Below, piece after piece: positions 1-8,011 of a stretch of DNA of 38,646 nt (within the stretch, counting starts at the first letter, position 1; each line of letters starts with the position of its first letter). This stretch comes from Streptomyces sp. DvalAA-14. GTDB lineage: Bacteria > Actinomycetota > Actinomycetes > Streptomycetales > Streptomycetaceae. The translations under genes and the position numbers were made by a program. The DNA lies in NCBI RefSeq assembly GCF_900091855.1, contig NZ_FMCH01000169.1, forward strand, positions 1 to 38,646, in the 5' to 3' direction. The notes beneath the pieces are model-generated. The model saw only the letters and a program-made list of their open reading frames with translations, had not been told where the DNA came from and ran no database searches.

Positions 1-44
1 TTGCCCCCGCCGGCCGGGCGGCCAATGAACCGGTGGGGAGTCCT

Positions 45-1085
45 GTGAGCCGAGAAAAGCAGCACACCGAGTCCGCGCCCACGGCGAGGCAGGGCGAAAG
101 CGTCGTCATGGCGCGCCGCCCGGGCGGCGCGGTGGACCGGGACGACTTCGCCGTCCGGCGGCGGAGGATCGCCCCGCCCGGCGACGGCGAAGTGCTGATC
201 CGCCATCAGGTGACGAGCGTGGATCCCTACCAGCTCAACAACATGCGCCGTCATCAGCAGGTCGGCGACATCGTGGAGGCCGGCTGCGTCGGCGTGGTCG
301 TGGAGAGCAACGACAGCCGCGCGCCGGTCGGTACGCAGGTGGCGACCTACAGCGGATGGACCGAGTACTCGACCCGGCGGCTGGCGGCGACCGAGTTCGC
401 CGACCGCGCCCTCGGTGACGAACTCGACTGGATCCACGTGCTGGGCACGCCCGGCGTCACCGCCTACGTGGGCCTGCACGACGTGGGCGGCGTCTCGGCC
501 GGCTGGACCGTCGCGGTGAGCGCCGCCGCGGGCGCGGTGGGCGGCGTGGCCGTCCAGCTGGCCAAAGCGGCCGGCGCCCGGGTCATCGCGATCGCCGGGG
601 GAAGCGACCGGGTACGGCACACCACGGACGTGCTGGGCGCCGACATCGGACTCGACTACCGCACCGACACCTTCGAGCGGGACCTGCGTACCGCCGCCGG
701 CAACGGTATCGATCTGTTCTTCGACAATGTGGGCGGCAGCCTGCTGCGGAGCACCCTGCCGCTGCTCACCGCGTCGGGCAAGGCCGTGATCTCCGGCCGG
801 GTCAGCGCGTATGTGACGGACGAGGGCGGCCCGGCCCACCCCGGCGACCCCGACACGGAGCAGCGCACGGTGCAGGGCTTCCTGGTCGGTGACTACTACC
901 CGACCCGTCTGCTGCCCGTCCGGGCCGAACTGGCCCGGCTGCTGGAAGCCGGTCAGCTCACCACCGTCGTCAGCGAGTTCGAGGGCCTCGGATCGGCCCC
1001 GGAAGCCTTCGCCTCGGTCTTCCGGCAGGGTTCCCCGTACCTGGGCAAGCGCGTCGTCCGCATCGCTCGGGATCAGTCCACCTAG
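45..1085 (+). CDS. NADP-dependent oxidoreductase, MDR superfamily (zinc-independent quinone/enone reductase type)
   Basis: The protein resembles medium-chain dehydrogenase/reductases of the alkenal/enone reductase (CurA-like) group, cytosolic enzymes that reduce activated double bonds with NADPH. An N-terminal GroES-like part carries a VDPY motif typical of this group (about residues 58-61). The central Rossmann part has an AAAGAVGG nucleotide-binding loop near residues 160-167, followed by the 'LAKAAGARV' helix-strand pattern. No cysteine/histidine zinc set is visible, which fits the zinc-independent branch. A GTG at 33 is also in frame, but the GGGGAG at 35-40 favours the GTG at 45; an ATG at 108 would remove only a non-conserved leader. 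The gene stands alone, followed by a converging phosphatase gene. The substrate cannot be told from sequence. Confidence 0.85.
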   Translation: MSREKQHTESAPTARQGESVVMARRPGGAVDRDDFAVRRRRIAPPGDGEVLIRHQVTSVDPYQLNNMRRHQQVGDIVEAGCVGVVVESNDSRAPVGTQVATYSGWTEYSTRRLAATEFADRALGDELDWIHVLGTPGVTAYVGLHDVGGVSAGWTVAVSAAAGAVGGVAVQLAKAAGARVIAIAGGSDRVRHTTDVLGADIGLDYRTDTFERDLRTAAGNGIDLFFDNVGGSLLRSTLPLLTASGKAVISGRVSAYVTDEGGPAHPGDPDTEQRTVQGFLVGDYYPTRLLPVRAELARLLEAGQLTTVVSEFEGLGSAPEAFASVFRQGSPYLGKRVVRIARDQST

Positions 1086-1166
1086 CCCAGCCGGAGCGGC
1101 GAGTCAGCCGTGCGTCCGCACGCGGACCGGCGGCCACCGGCAGGCGTGGGGACGGGGCGGCCGGTT

Positions 1167-1898
1167 TCAGGTGCCGGGGCGGGCCGGCGCGGTGCCGCCG
1201 GTGCGGGCGGGGAGCCGCTCGATGGCCAGGACCGCGACATCGTCGGCGAGCCGGCCCCCGGTGTGCGCGACGACGTCGCGCAGCAGGTGCTGCAGCAGCG
1301 CCTCGGGACCCGCCGGCGGGAAGGTCGCGGCCCGCTCGGCCAGCGGGTAGAACACGCCCTGCGGTGAGCGGGCCTCGGTCACGCCGTCGGTGTAGAGCAG
1401 GAGGGTGTCGCCGTCGGCGAAGGCGAAGCTGTCGCTGCGGAACTGGGGGGCGTGCAGGCTGCTCAGGCCCAGCGGCGAGTTGGGTGTGCCGGACTCCAGA
1501 AGGGCGACGGCGCCGTCGTGGAGCAGCAGCGGCGCCGGATGCCCGCAGCTGATCATCGTGCCCTGCCGGGTCGCGTCCGGCAGGTCCAGGACCAGGGCGG
1601 TCACGAAGTGCTCGCCGGGGTCGCGGTCGGTGTCGGCCACGTCCTCGAGGTCCGCGCTGACGCTGTCCTCCATCGCCCGGACGAGCGCGGACAGGCTTTC
1701 GCAGCGCCGGACGCCCTCCCGGAAGGCGCCCAGGACGACATTCGCCTCCCCGATGGCGGCCAGGCCCTTGCCCCGCACGTCGCCGATGAGCACCCGGCTG
1801 CCGTCCCGGCCGGTCCGGGCGACCGCGAACAGGTCCCCGCCGATCTGCGCCTCGGTGTCGGCGGTCATGTACCGCCACGCCACCCGCAGTGACCCCAC
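1167..1898 (-). CDS. PP2C (RsbU/SpoIIE-type) serine/threonine phosphatase domain, downstream half of a frameshifted gene
   Basis: This frame holds a complete SpoIIE-like PP2C phosphatase domain, the kind that dephosphorylates STAS anti-sigma antagonists. Metal-binding motifs are visible: IGGDLF with Asp near residue 22, GDVRGKG with Asp near 40, the SCGHPAPL strand, LLLYTDGVTEAR, and a terminal ADDVAVL. The frame opens with a GTG that overlaps the upstream membrane-domain frame by 34 bases. In relatives, the membrane part and this domain are one protein. The junction here, ERWGH in one frame against VGSLRVA in the other, is what a single missing base in a run of G would produce. Two translationally coupled genes remain possible, because GGAG lies just before the GTG. 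The domain identity is secure; whether it is made is not. Confidence 0.8.
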   Translation of the reverse strand: MGSLRVAWRYMTADTEAQIGGDLFAVARTGRDGSRVLIGDVRGKGLAAIGEANVVLGAFREGVRRCESLSALVRAMEDSVSADLEDVADTDRDPGEHFVTALVLDLPDATRQGTMISCGHPAPLLLHDGAVALLESGTPNSPLGLSSLHAPQFRSDSFAFADGDTLLLYTDGVTEARSPQGVFYPLAERAATFPPAGPEALLQHLLRDVVAHTGGRLADDVAVLAIERLPARTGGTAPARPGT

Positions 1899-2305
1899 CG
1901 CTCCGGGGGCGGTCGCAGCAGGACCCGCTGCGCGGTCTCGGCCACCACGCGCACCCGGTTCAGCTGCCGGCTGTGCCGCTCCCGCAGATAGCAGAAGAAG
2001 ACCACCACCACGGACAGCACCACCAGCGCGGTGAACTGCCAGACATGGCTGGCGGTGCCGACCCCGCCGTCCTGCCCCATGATCAGGGCCTGCGCCGCCA
2101 CCGCGACGGCGCCGATGATCGCGGTGCGCCAGGGGCCGGCGAACGAGGCGGTCAGCGCCGGTGCGATCACCAGCAACGGGCCGAGATGGACATCGTCCGG
2201 CGACACCAGGGCGGCCACCGTGATCGCGACGATCAGGACGCCGGGAACGGCCAGCAGTCGTCCCGAGGCGTGGGCCGGGAAATCGTCCAGCCGCCAGATA
2301 TCCAT
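1865..2305 (-). CDS. Membrane sensor half of the frameshifted PP2C phosphatase
   Basis: This frame begins at the ATG at 2305 (MDIWRLDDF) and encodes about 146 residues. Three or four hydrophobic segments (LLAVPGVLIVAITVAALV; a second around LGPLLVIAPAL; a third around AAVAVAAQALI; a fourth around FTALVVLSVVVVFF) are followed by a cytosolic linker, CYLRERHSRQLNRVR, and the conserved VAETAQRVLLRPPPER stretch. That stretch normally leads straight into the SpoIIE-type phosphatase. Here the frame instead runs out of homology (WGHCGWRGGT) and stops at 1865. The frame is also open upstream to 2422, but that leader is Arg/Pro-rich and not hydrophobic, so I prefer 2305, although no strong Shine-Dalgarno is visible. 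By analogy the hydrophobic part anchors the phosphatase at the membrane. Confidence 0.65.
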   Translation of the reverse strand: MDIWRLDDFPAHASGRLLAVPGVLIVAITVAALVSPDDVHLGPLLVIAPALTASFAGPWRTAIIGAVAVAAQALIMGQDGGVGTASHVWQFTALVVLSVVVVFFCYLRERHSRQLNRVRVVAETAQRVLLRPPPERWGHCGWRGGT

Positions 2306-2497
2306 GGGCCCATTCTTGTGGTCGCAGGCCGCAAAAGAGCGGAACGCAACCGGGCGGTCCACCGGCTCACCCATCGGCATCCGCGGCGGGGAGAGCGGAT
2401 CAGGGAATCGCGGGCCCCGCACCGCGACGCCGGGCCGGGGGCCTGCGGCACCTCGCCTGCTTTGTCGGGCATGTCGTCGTGCGCCGCGGCACCACCG

Positions 2498-3139
2498 CTA
2501 CCGCCGGGCGCCGGGATCCAGCCGGTCCGCCTCGCGGGGCCGTTCGGTTTCCGTGTTGTGCGCGAGGCCGTCCCGGTCGGCCTCGGCCGGCTCTCCGAGG
2601 GGCAGGATCAGCGCGCGCAGCACCGCGGGATCGGGCGGCCGGTGGATCGCGCCGATGTCCTGCCACCCCCACGACAGGAAGGCGGCGTACGCCGGACCGT
2701 CGGCCTCGTCCACCAAGGTGGCGCCGAGCGAGGCCTGGTGCTCGCTGAGCAGCCGCTCCTGCAGGCGGCCCGCCAGGCCGCGGTCCTGCTCGTGCCGGTG
2801 GACGACGATTCCGGTGATCGCGAAGACATGCCCGGACGCGGTGAGTTGCTCGACGTTCTGCGGGAGGGCGCCGCGGAAGCCCTGCCACCAGGCACCGTCA
2901 CGCGTGACAGGGAACCCGAACACGCAACCCGCCAGGGCGGATGCCTGCGCCGCGACCGTCGCCTCCGCGACCATCATGTCGAAGCCCGGCCGGCGCACGT
3001 CGTCGATGAAGCCCCGCAGGAAGTTCTCGCGGCTGCGGTACTCCTCGCCGGACGCCGTCCCGGTGGACTCCACGTAGAGGTCCGCCATGTCCTCGCGCTG
3101 GTCCTCGGCCTGCCAGCGGTTGAGCCTGCGGAAGTACAT
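2498..3139 (-). CDS. GNAT-like acetyltransferase family protein
   Basis: The 213-residue product looks like an actinobacterial GNAT-fold protein. The segment around ITGIVVHRHEQDRGLAGRL matches the acetyl-CoA pyrophosphate loop region (V-x-x-x-x-Q/R-x-x-G-x-A/G), and the C-terminal half contains the family-typical LVDEADGPAYAAFLSWGWQDIG. A P-A-Y-A-x-F-x-S-W-G-W pattern before the last strand is common in N-acetyltransferases. The start is uncertain. The ATG at 3139 begins MYFRRLNRW, where homology-like sequence starts, but its GGGGAG abuts the ATG directly. The frame stays open to 3454 through a Pro/Arg-rich leader without good start signals. No substrate can be assigned. It converges on nothing and probably has its own promoter in the 3140-3720 gap. 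Confidence 0.7.
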   Translation of the reverse strand: MYFRRLNRWQAEDQREDMADLYVESTGTASGEEYRSRENFLRGFIDDVRRPGFDMMVAEATVAAQASALAGCVFGFPVTRDGAWWQGFRGALPQNVEQLTASGHVFAITGIVVHRHEQDRGLAGRLQERLLSEHQASLGATLVDEADGPAYAAFLSWGWQDIGAIHRPPDPAVLRALILPLGEPAEADRDGLAHNTETERPREADRLDPGARR

Positions 3140-3721
3140 CTCCCCGGCGCCGGACGGCTCGTGGCCCTCGGCCTTCTGCGCCTGTCCCGGTCCGGACCCG
3201 GCCGTCACCGCCCACCGCCGGGAAGGACGGGCGGGACCGGCGCCGGACCCCGTACGACGGACGCCACGGGCGGCCGGCGGTGGCCGGTCGACATCTGCGA
3301 AGTGAACATGAGCCCCTCGGTGTGCGGGAAGGACCGGGGCCGGGACATCCGGTGGCGCCGGATCTCCGGCATTTCCTGACACGGTTCCCGGCACGGGTGG
3401 GCCGGGGCGACCGGATCCGCGATCCGCTCCCCGCGGGCAGCCGTGTCGGAGCAACCACAGGCCGTCGGGGTCCAGGACGTCCCGGTGCGAGCATAGCCGC
3501 GGGCCCGTCGCCCTGGGAATGCCGCGGCGGCTGTCGAACCTTCGTGCGATATTCGCGGTGGAGCGGACGAGCGGCGTATTTTAGCAGTAACTAAAATTCT
3601 GCTCCGGACCGGAAGTCACCATGGCAGGCGGCGATGCCGCTGCCCCAGTGGCGTGCGCGGGCACCGCTCACCTCGCGCGGGGTGCGCGGCGGCGTCCCGG
3701 CCGCTCACGGCCGACCGGCGG
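3140..3721. other. Long intergenic region between the GNAT-like gene and the peptide ABC transporter
   Basis: If the GNAT-like gene starts at 3139, about 580 bases lack a confidently supported gene. The left two thirds are GC-rich and featureless by eye and may hold the GNAT promoter. The right end contains an AT-rich perfect inverted repeat (3578-3597) and a short open frame from an ATG at 3621, described separately. Reading frames crossing this stretch on either strand are Arg/Pro/Ala-rich and look non-coding. Confidence 0.5.
3578..3597. promoter_or_regulatory. Perfect inverted repeat, MarR-like operator candidate
   Basis: ATTTTAG, a six-base spacer CAGTAA, and CTAAAAT form a perfect 7+6+7 inverted repeat in an otherwise very GC-rich region. 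TTAG-N6-CTAA symmetry and AT-richness are typical of MarR-family operators. No MarR-family gene is present in the window. It lies 24 bases upstream of a short ATG frame with a GGAAG ribosome-binding-like sequence. Confidence 0.5.
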
Positions 3722-3752
3722 TCACAGCACCGCCCGCTCGGACGGGAAGTGA
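3621..3752 (+). other. Short open frame (43 residues) behind the orphan operator, possible truncated gene
   Basis: An ATG at 3621 is preceded by GGAAG at a normal distance (seven bases) and by the AT-rich palindrome at 3578-3597. The frame, beginning MAGGDAAAPVA, ends after 43 codons inside the 3' end of the converging ATPase gene. The translation is Ala/Arg-rich and I recognise no family. The start signals look genuine but the body does not. It could be the stub of a deleted regulator gene, or chance. Confidence 0.25.
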
Positions 3753-5800
3753 CAGGCCGCCACATGGTCGCCGCCCTGCTCGGCCGGCGCGGGGACCTCG
3801 TTGGCGCAGCGCTCCCGCTGCGGCTGCCCGAGGGCCGCGAAGACCGGGCAGCGGGAGCGGAAGGGGCACCCCGTCAGCCGCCGGGTGGGGCTCGGCGGGT
3901 CCCCGGGCAGCAGGATCCGGGTCCGCGCGCGCTCCCGCGCCGGGTCGGGCAGCGGCACGGCGGACAGCAGCGCCTGGGTGTACGGGTGCCGGGGCCGGGC
4001 GAACACCTCGCCCACCGCGCCCGCCTCGACCGTACGGCCGAGATACATCACACTCACCCGGTCGGCGATGTGCCGCACCACGGACAGGTCGTGCGACACG
4101 AAGAGGTAGGCGAGGCCGAGTTCGGCCCGCAGCCGCAGCAGCAGGTTGATGATGCCGGCCTGCACCGAGACATCGAGCGCCGAGACCGGCTCGTCCAGGA
4201 CCAGCAGCCTGGGGTCCACGGCCAGCGCGCGGGCGATGCCGATGCGCTGCCGCTGGCCGCCGGAGAACTCGTGCGGGAAGCGCTCCGCGTGCGCCGGTTC
4301 CAGCCCGACCTGGCGCAGCAGTTGCGGCACCCGGCGGGCGATCCGGTCGCGTTCGGCCCGCTGGGCGCGCATCGGCTCGGCGATGATGTCGCCGACCGGC
4401 AGCCGCGGATCGAGACTGGCCATCGGGTCCTGGAAGACGATCTGCACCTGCCCGCGCAAGGTGTGTGCCGCCCGTCGGGTCAGCCCGTCGGTGTTGTGGC
4501 CCAGTACTTCGACGCTGCCGCGCTCGGGCCGTGCCAGCTCCAGGATCTCGAACAGGGCGGTCGACTTGCCCGAGCCCGACTCGCCCACCAGGCCGAGGAC
4601 TTCACCGGCGCGGATGTCGAGGTCGACTCCGTCGACGGCGTGCACCGAGCCGACCCGGCGTTTGAACACCGACCCCTTATACAGCGGGAAGGTCCGGGCC
4701 AGGCCGGCCACCCGCAGCACGCTGTCGCCCTCGGGCCGCCGGCCGCCCCGCTCGTCGTCCGGCTGGGCCGGGTGGGCGGCGGCCGCCACCGGGAAGACGT
4801 CGAGCGGACGGAGCCCGCCGACCTCCTCGGCCCGCACGCAGGCGGCCAGGTGCTGCTCGTCCCCGCCGCTCGTGAGCTCGGGTTCCGCGGCCCGGCAGCG
4901 GTCCTCGGCCAGCGGGCAGCGCGGCGCGAAGGGGCAGCCGGGGGCGAGGGCGCCCGGGGCGGGCGGGGCGCCGGGGATTGGCACGAGCGGTTCGGGCCGC
5001 CCCTTGCCGCCGGTGTCCAGCCGCGGCACCGCGCCGATCAGGCCGAGCGTGTACGGCATGCGCGGCCGGGAGAACAGCGTGTCGACCGGGGCGGTCTCCA
5101 CGATCCGGCCCGCGTACATCACCGCGACCCGGTCCGCGGTGCCCGCGACGACCCCCAGGTCGTGGCTGACCAGCAGCAGGGCGGCGCCGGTTTCGCGCTG
5201 CGCGGTGCGCAGCACGTCGAGCACCTGGGCCTGCACGGTGACGTCGAGTGCGGTGGTGGGTTCGTCGGCGAGGATGATGTCGGGGTCGTTGGCGATCGCC
5301 ATGGCGATCATCGCGCGCTGCCGCATGCCGCCGGAGAACTCGTGCGGGAAGGCTCCGGCGCGCACCCGGGGTTCGGGTATGCCGACCAGGTCGAGGAGTT
5401 CGACCGCCCGCTCGGCGGCCCGCTCCCGGGAGAGGTCCTGGTGGGTGCGGATGGCCTCGACGATCTGGTCGCCGATCCGGTAGACCGGGGTGAAGGCCGA
5501 CAGCGGGTCCTGGAAGACCATCGCGACCCGGTTGCCGCGCAGCCGGGACAGCGCCGTGTCCGGCGCGCCGACCAGTTCGGTGCCGTCCAGTCGTACGGAG
5601 CCGCGTATGTGCGCCCCTCGCGGCAGCAGTCCCATCGCGGCCAGCGCGGTCACCGATTTGCCGGAGCCCGACTCGCCGACCAGGCCGAGGACTTCGCCGC
5701 GGTGCAGCACCAGGTCGACGCCGCGCACGGCGGGCGCCGCGCCGAAGTCCACCGCCAGGCCGCGGATCTGCAGGACGGGCTTCCCCGCCGACGCGCTCAC
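3722..5800 (-). CDS. Oligopeptide/dipeptide ABC transporter, fused double ATPase (DppD-DppF type)
   Basis: This 692-residue cytosolic protein powers the peptide importer encoded upstream. It carries two full ABC ATPase domains that are usually separate proteins. Domain 1 has Walker A GESGSGKS (42-49), signature FSGGMRQR (155-162), Walker B IILADE (175-180) and switch His 213. Domain 2 has GESGSGKS (406-413), FSGGQRQR (512-519), LLVLDE (532-537) and His 570. Each domain ends in the oligopeptide-transporter C-terminal region with clustered cysteines (289-321 and 645-683). Those cysteines are characteristic of this family and may bind a metal or Fe-S centre. The start is the GTG at 5800, giving a GTGA overlap with the stop of the permease gene, so the two are translationally coupled. 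The frame remains open far upstream but reads as shadow sequence there. Confidence 0.92.
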   Translation of the reverse strand: MSASAGKPVLQIRGLAVDFGAAPAVRGVDLVLHRGEVLGLVGESGSGKSVTALAAMGLLPRGAHIRGSVRLDGTELVGAPDTALSRLRGNRVAMVFQDPLSAFTPVYRIGDQIVEAIRTHQDLSRERAAERAVELLDLVGIPEPRVRAGAFPHEFSGGMRQRAMIAMAIANDPDIILADEPTTALDVTVQAQVLDVLRTAQRETGAALLLVSHDLGVVAGTADRVAVMYAGRIVETAPVDTLFSRPRMPYTLGLIGAVPRLDTGGKGRPEPLVPIPGAPPAPGALAPGCPFAPRCPLAEDRCRAAEPELTSGGDEQHLAACVRAEEVGGLRPLDVFPVAAAAHPAQPDDERGGRRPEGDSVLRVAGLARTFPLYKGSVFKRRVGSVHAVDGVDLDIRAGEVLGLVGESGSGKSTALFEILELARPERGSVEVLGHNTDGLTRRAAHTLRGQVQIVFQDPMASLDPRLPVGDIIAEPMRAQRAERDRIARRVPQLLRQVGLEPAHAERFPHEFSGGQRQRIGIARALAVDPRLLVLDEPVSALDVSVQAGIINLLLRLRAELGLAYLFVSHDLSVVRHIADRVSVMYLGRTVEAGAVGEVFARPRHPYTQALLSAVPLPDPARERARTRILLPGDPPSPTRRLTGCPFRSRCPVFAALGQPQRERCANEVPAPAEQGGDHVAACHFPSERAVL

Positions 5801-6819
5801 CTGGTCCCGGCCCGCGCGCCGCGCCGTTCGGTGCCCCGCCGTTCCGATCCGCGCCGTCCGGAGCCGTCCCGTCCGGAGTCGCGCCGCTCGGCGCCGCGCC
5901 GCTCGGTGCCGCGCCGGACCGACGTCGGGTCGATCGCGTCCCGCAGCCCGTCGCCGACCAGGTTCACCGCGAGTACGAAGACCACCAGCAGTCCGGCGGC
6001 GAAGAAGAACATCCACGGATAGGTGATCGCCGCGGTGGTGCCGTCGGCGATCAGCGTGCCGAGCGACACGTCGGGGGGCTGCACGCCGAAGCCGAAGTAG
6101 GACAGCGCGGTCTCGCTCATCACCGCGCCGCCCACCGCGATCGTGGCGTCGATGATGAGGAAGGACGCCACGTTGGGCACGATGTGCCGGGTGATGATCC
6201 GCAGCGGTCCGACCCCCATGTAGCGGGCGGCGCGCACGAATTCGCGCTCCCGCAGCGAGATCGCCATCGTTCGCACCACCCGGGCGGTGATCATCCAGGC
6301 GAACAGCGCGAGCAGCAGCGCGAACACCAGCCAGCCGCCGCCCCTCAGGCGCGGCGAGAGGACGGAGATCACCAGGAAGCTCGGAAAGATCAGCAGCAGG
6401 TCGGTGACGAAGGTCAGCAGCCGGTCGGTCCAGCCGCCGAAGTAGCCCGCGCAGGCGCCGACCGCCGCGGCCCCGGCGGTCGCGGCCACTCCCACCATCA
6501 GCCCGATGACCAGCGACTTCTGCAACCCGCGCACGGTCTGCGCGAAAACGTCCTGGCCGATCCGGTTGGTGCCCCACCAGTGCCGGGCGGAGGGCGCCGA
6601 GCGCAGCGCGGTGTAGTCGATGTCGCTGTAGCTCCACCGGGTCAGGTGCGGTCCGGCGAAGGCGAGGACGAACAGCAGCGCCACGACGATCAGTCCGGCG
6701 ACGGCGCTGCGGTGGGCGACGAAGCGGCGCACGATGACCCGGGCCCGGCTCGGCGGGCCGGCCACCAGGCCGTCGTCCGATGCGGCCCCGGCGAGCAGGG
6801 CCTCTGGTGCGGTTGCCAT
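5797..6819 (-). CDS. Peptide ABC transporter permease, DppC/OppC type, with repetitive Arg-rich tail
   Basis: This is an inner membrane permease of the dipeptide/oligopeptide importer, 340 residues. A cytosolic N-terminus leads to a first membrane helix (about 38-57), then an extracytoplasmic segment with the family-typical HWWGTNRIGQDVFAQ, then five further helices. The coupling motif REREFVRAARYMGVGPLRIITRHI, with the conserved E-A-A-x3-G spacing as an R-A-A-x3-G variant, contacts the ATPase. The last 40 residues or so are unusual: a run of RRG(T/A/S)E pentapeptides that is absent from ordinary DppC proteins and is expected to face the cytosol. The gene lies 21 bases downstream of the dppB-like permease and overlaps the ATPase gene by four bases, so dppB, dppC and the ATPase form one operon. 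Confidence 0.92.
   Translation of the reverse strand: MATAPEALLAGAASDDGLVAGPPSRARVIVRRFVAHRSAVAGLIVVALLFVLAFAGPHLTRWSYSDIDYTALRSAPSARHWWGTNRIGQDVFAQTVRGLQKSLVIGLMVGVAATAGAAAVGACAGYFGGWTDRLLTFVTDLLLIFPSFLVISVLSPRLRGGGWLVFALLLALFAWMITARVVRTMAISLREREFVRAARYMGVGPLRIITRHIVPNVASFLIIDATIAVGGAVMSETALSYFGFGVQPPDVSLGTLIADGTTAAITYPWMFFFAAGLLVVFVLAVNLVGDGLRDAIDPTSVRRGTERRGAERRDSGRDGSGRRGSERRGTERRGARAGTR
5800..5919 (-). repeat. Degenerate 15-base tandem repeat encoding RRGxE pentapeptides in the permease tail
   Basis: The 3' end of the permease gene is built from imperfect copies of a CGG-CGC-GGC-ACC-GAG unit. They encode RRGTE, RRGAE, a diverged RRDSGRDGSG stretch, then RRGSE, RRGTE and RRGA. Synonymous differences between copies show the repeat is not brand new. 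The reading frame is kept throughout. Confidence 0.75.
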
Positions 6820-6840
6820 GGCGGTGTGGTGAAACCCCTG

Positions 6841-7824
6841 TCAGGAGTGGCGGATACGCGGATCGAGCGCGGCGTGCAGCAGGTCGGCGGCCAAGCCGGA
6901 CAGCAGGACGACGACGGCGGCGAAGGAGCTCACCGCGACAACGGAGTTGACGTCGTCCTTGCCGATCGAGGCGACCAGCCACTCGCCCATACCGTGCCAG
7001 CCGAAGATCGCCTCGGTGAAGATGGCGCCGGTGAAGACCGCCAGGAAGTTGTAGGAGAAGAACGTCGACATCGGGATCAGCGCGGTGCGCAGGCCGTGCT
7101 TGACCAGTGCTTCGCGCCGGGTGAGGCCCTTGGCCCGGGCGGTGCGCAGATAGTCGGAGCCGAGCACGTCGAGCATGGCGCTGCGCTGGTAGCGGCTGTA
7201 GACGGCGACGGTGATCAGTCCGATGGACAGGCTCGGCAGCAGCAGGTGCACCGCCCGGTCCTCGGCGTGCGCCAGCCAGCCGCCCCGCAGACCGGGCGTC
7301 TCCTCGCCGGTGAACCGGATGAGGTCGGTGCCCAGGGCCTGATTGAGCTTGATCGCCCCGATCTTGAGCAGGACCGCGAGCAGGAACACCGGGGTGGACA
7401 GCAGCAGGAAGGAGCCGACGGTCAACAGCCGGTCGGACAGCCGGTACTGGCGCACCGCGGTCCACGCCCCCGCCAGGATGCCGAGCACCGTTCCGGCCAC
7501 GGTGCCGGTCACCAGCAGCCGCAGGCTGACCCCGACCCGGCGGCCGAACTCGTCGTTGACGGAGGTGCCGTCGATGGTCCGCCCGAGATCGCCGCGCACC
7601 GCGTGCGCGGCCCAGTGGCCGAACCGGTCGTAGAGCGGGGTGCGGTCGTCGATGCCGAGCGCGGTGAGCTGGGCGTCCACGGCGGCGGGCCGCGGCGGCG
7701 GTTGCCGCGCCTCGAAGTACGCCCGCGGCTGGAGCGCGGTGGCGGCCAGGGCGTACGACAGGCACACGGCCACCACCAGCAGCACCACGTAATAGCCCAG
7801 TCGCCTGGCCAGATAGGCGAGCAC
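6841..7824 (-). CDS. Peptide ABC transporter permease, DppB/OppB type
   Basis: This 327-residue inner membrane permease is the first gene of the peptide importer operon. It opens with an N-terminal helix (LGYYVVLLVVAVCLSYAL), then the extracytoplasmic loop with DRFGHWAAHAVRGDLGRTIDG, which corresponds to the family motif W-x7-GDLG-S. Several helices and the coupling segment DYLRTARAKGLTRREALVKHGLR (E-A-A-x3-G type, here R-T-A-R-A-K-G) follow. The start is the GTG at 7824, six bases after AAAGGA. The frame is open to 8217, but that extension overlaps the divergent binding-protein gene and is not membrane-like. It shares a 187-base intergenic region with the binding-protein gene, so both halves of the importer are probably controlled from there. 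Confidence 0.9.
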   Translation of the reverse strand: MLAYLARRLGYYVVLLVVAVCLSYALAATALQPRAYFEARQPPPRPAAVDAQLTALGIDDRTPLYDRFGHWAAHAVRGDLGRTIDGTSVNDEFGRRVGVSLRLLVTGTVAGTVLGILAGAWTAVRQYRLSDRLLTVGSFLLLSTPVFLLAVLLKIGAIKLNQALGTDLIRFTGEETPGLRGGWLAHAEDRAVHLLLPSLSIGLITVAVYSRYQRSAMLDVLGSDYLRTARAKGLTRREALVKHGLRTALIPMSTFFSYNFLAVFTGAIFTEAIFGWHGMGEWLVASIGKDDVNSVVAVSSFAAVVVLLSGLAADLLHAALDPRIRHS

Positions 7825-8011
7825 ATCGGGTCCTTTCCGCGGGGTCACCGTCGATCTTCGGGGCCGCGTGTTGCGACGGTGTGAAGAGACCATGTCAGAT
7901 TTACCAAAGAGGCGCATGGGGTCTCCGGTGCGGTTTAGCCTCAGCGCGCAGCACGGTGTCCCCTGGGGCCCCCGGTGCTGCCGCGCCGTGCTCGACGACG
8001 AGAGGGACCCC
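7825..8011. promoter_or_regulatory. Divergent promoter region between dppB-like permease and binding protein
   Basis: These 187 bases separate the leftward permease operon from the rightward binding protein and must hold both promoters unless transcription enters from outside. A short lower-GC stretch (about 7871-7910) is the best place for them. I could not pick a convincing -35/-10 pair or a clear palindrome by eye. Confidence 0.45.

Noticed and set aside
1109-1122. CGTGCG-TC-CGCACG as terminator between the oxidoreductase and phosphatase genes
   Set aside because: The stem is only six bases with a two-base loop and no U-tract, which is not distinguishable from chance in such GC-rich DNA.
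5800-5919. Tandem repeat as a CRISPR-like array
   Set aside because: The units are contiguous 15-base in-frame codon repeats without spacers, so it is a coding repeat.
3653-6022. 789-codon open frame on the + strand opposite the ATPase gene
   Set aside because: It is the mirror of the double ATPase and permease genes. The translation is His/Gln/Arg/Gly-rich without domains, as expected from GC-biased third positions.
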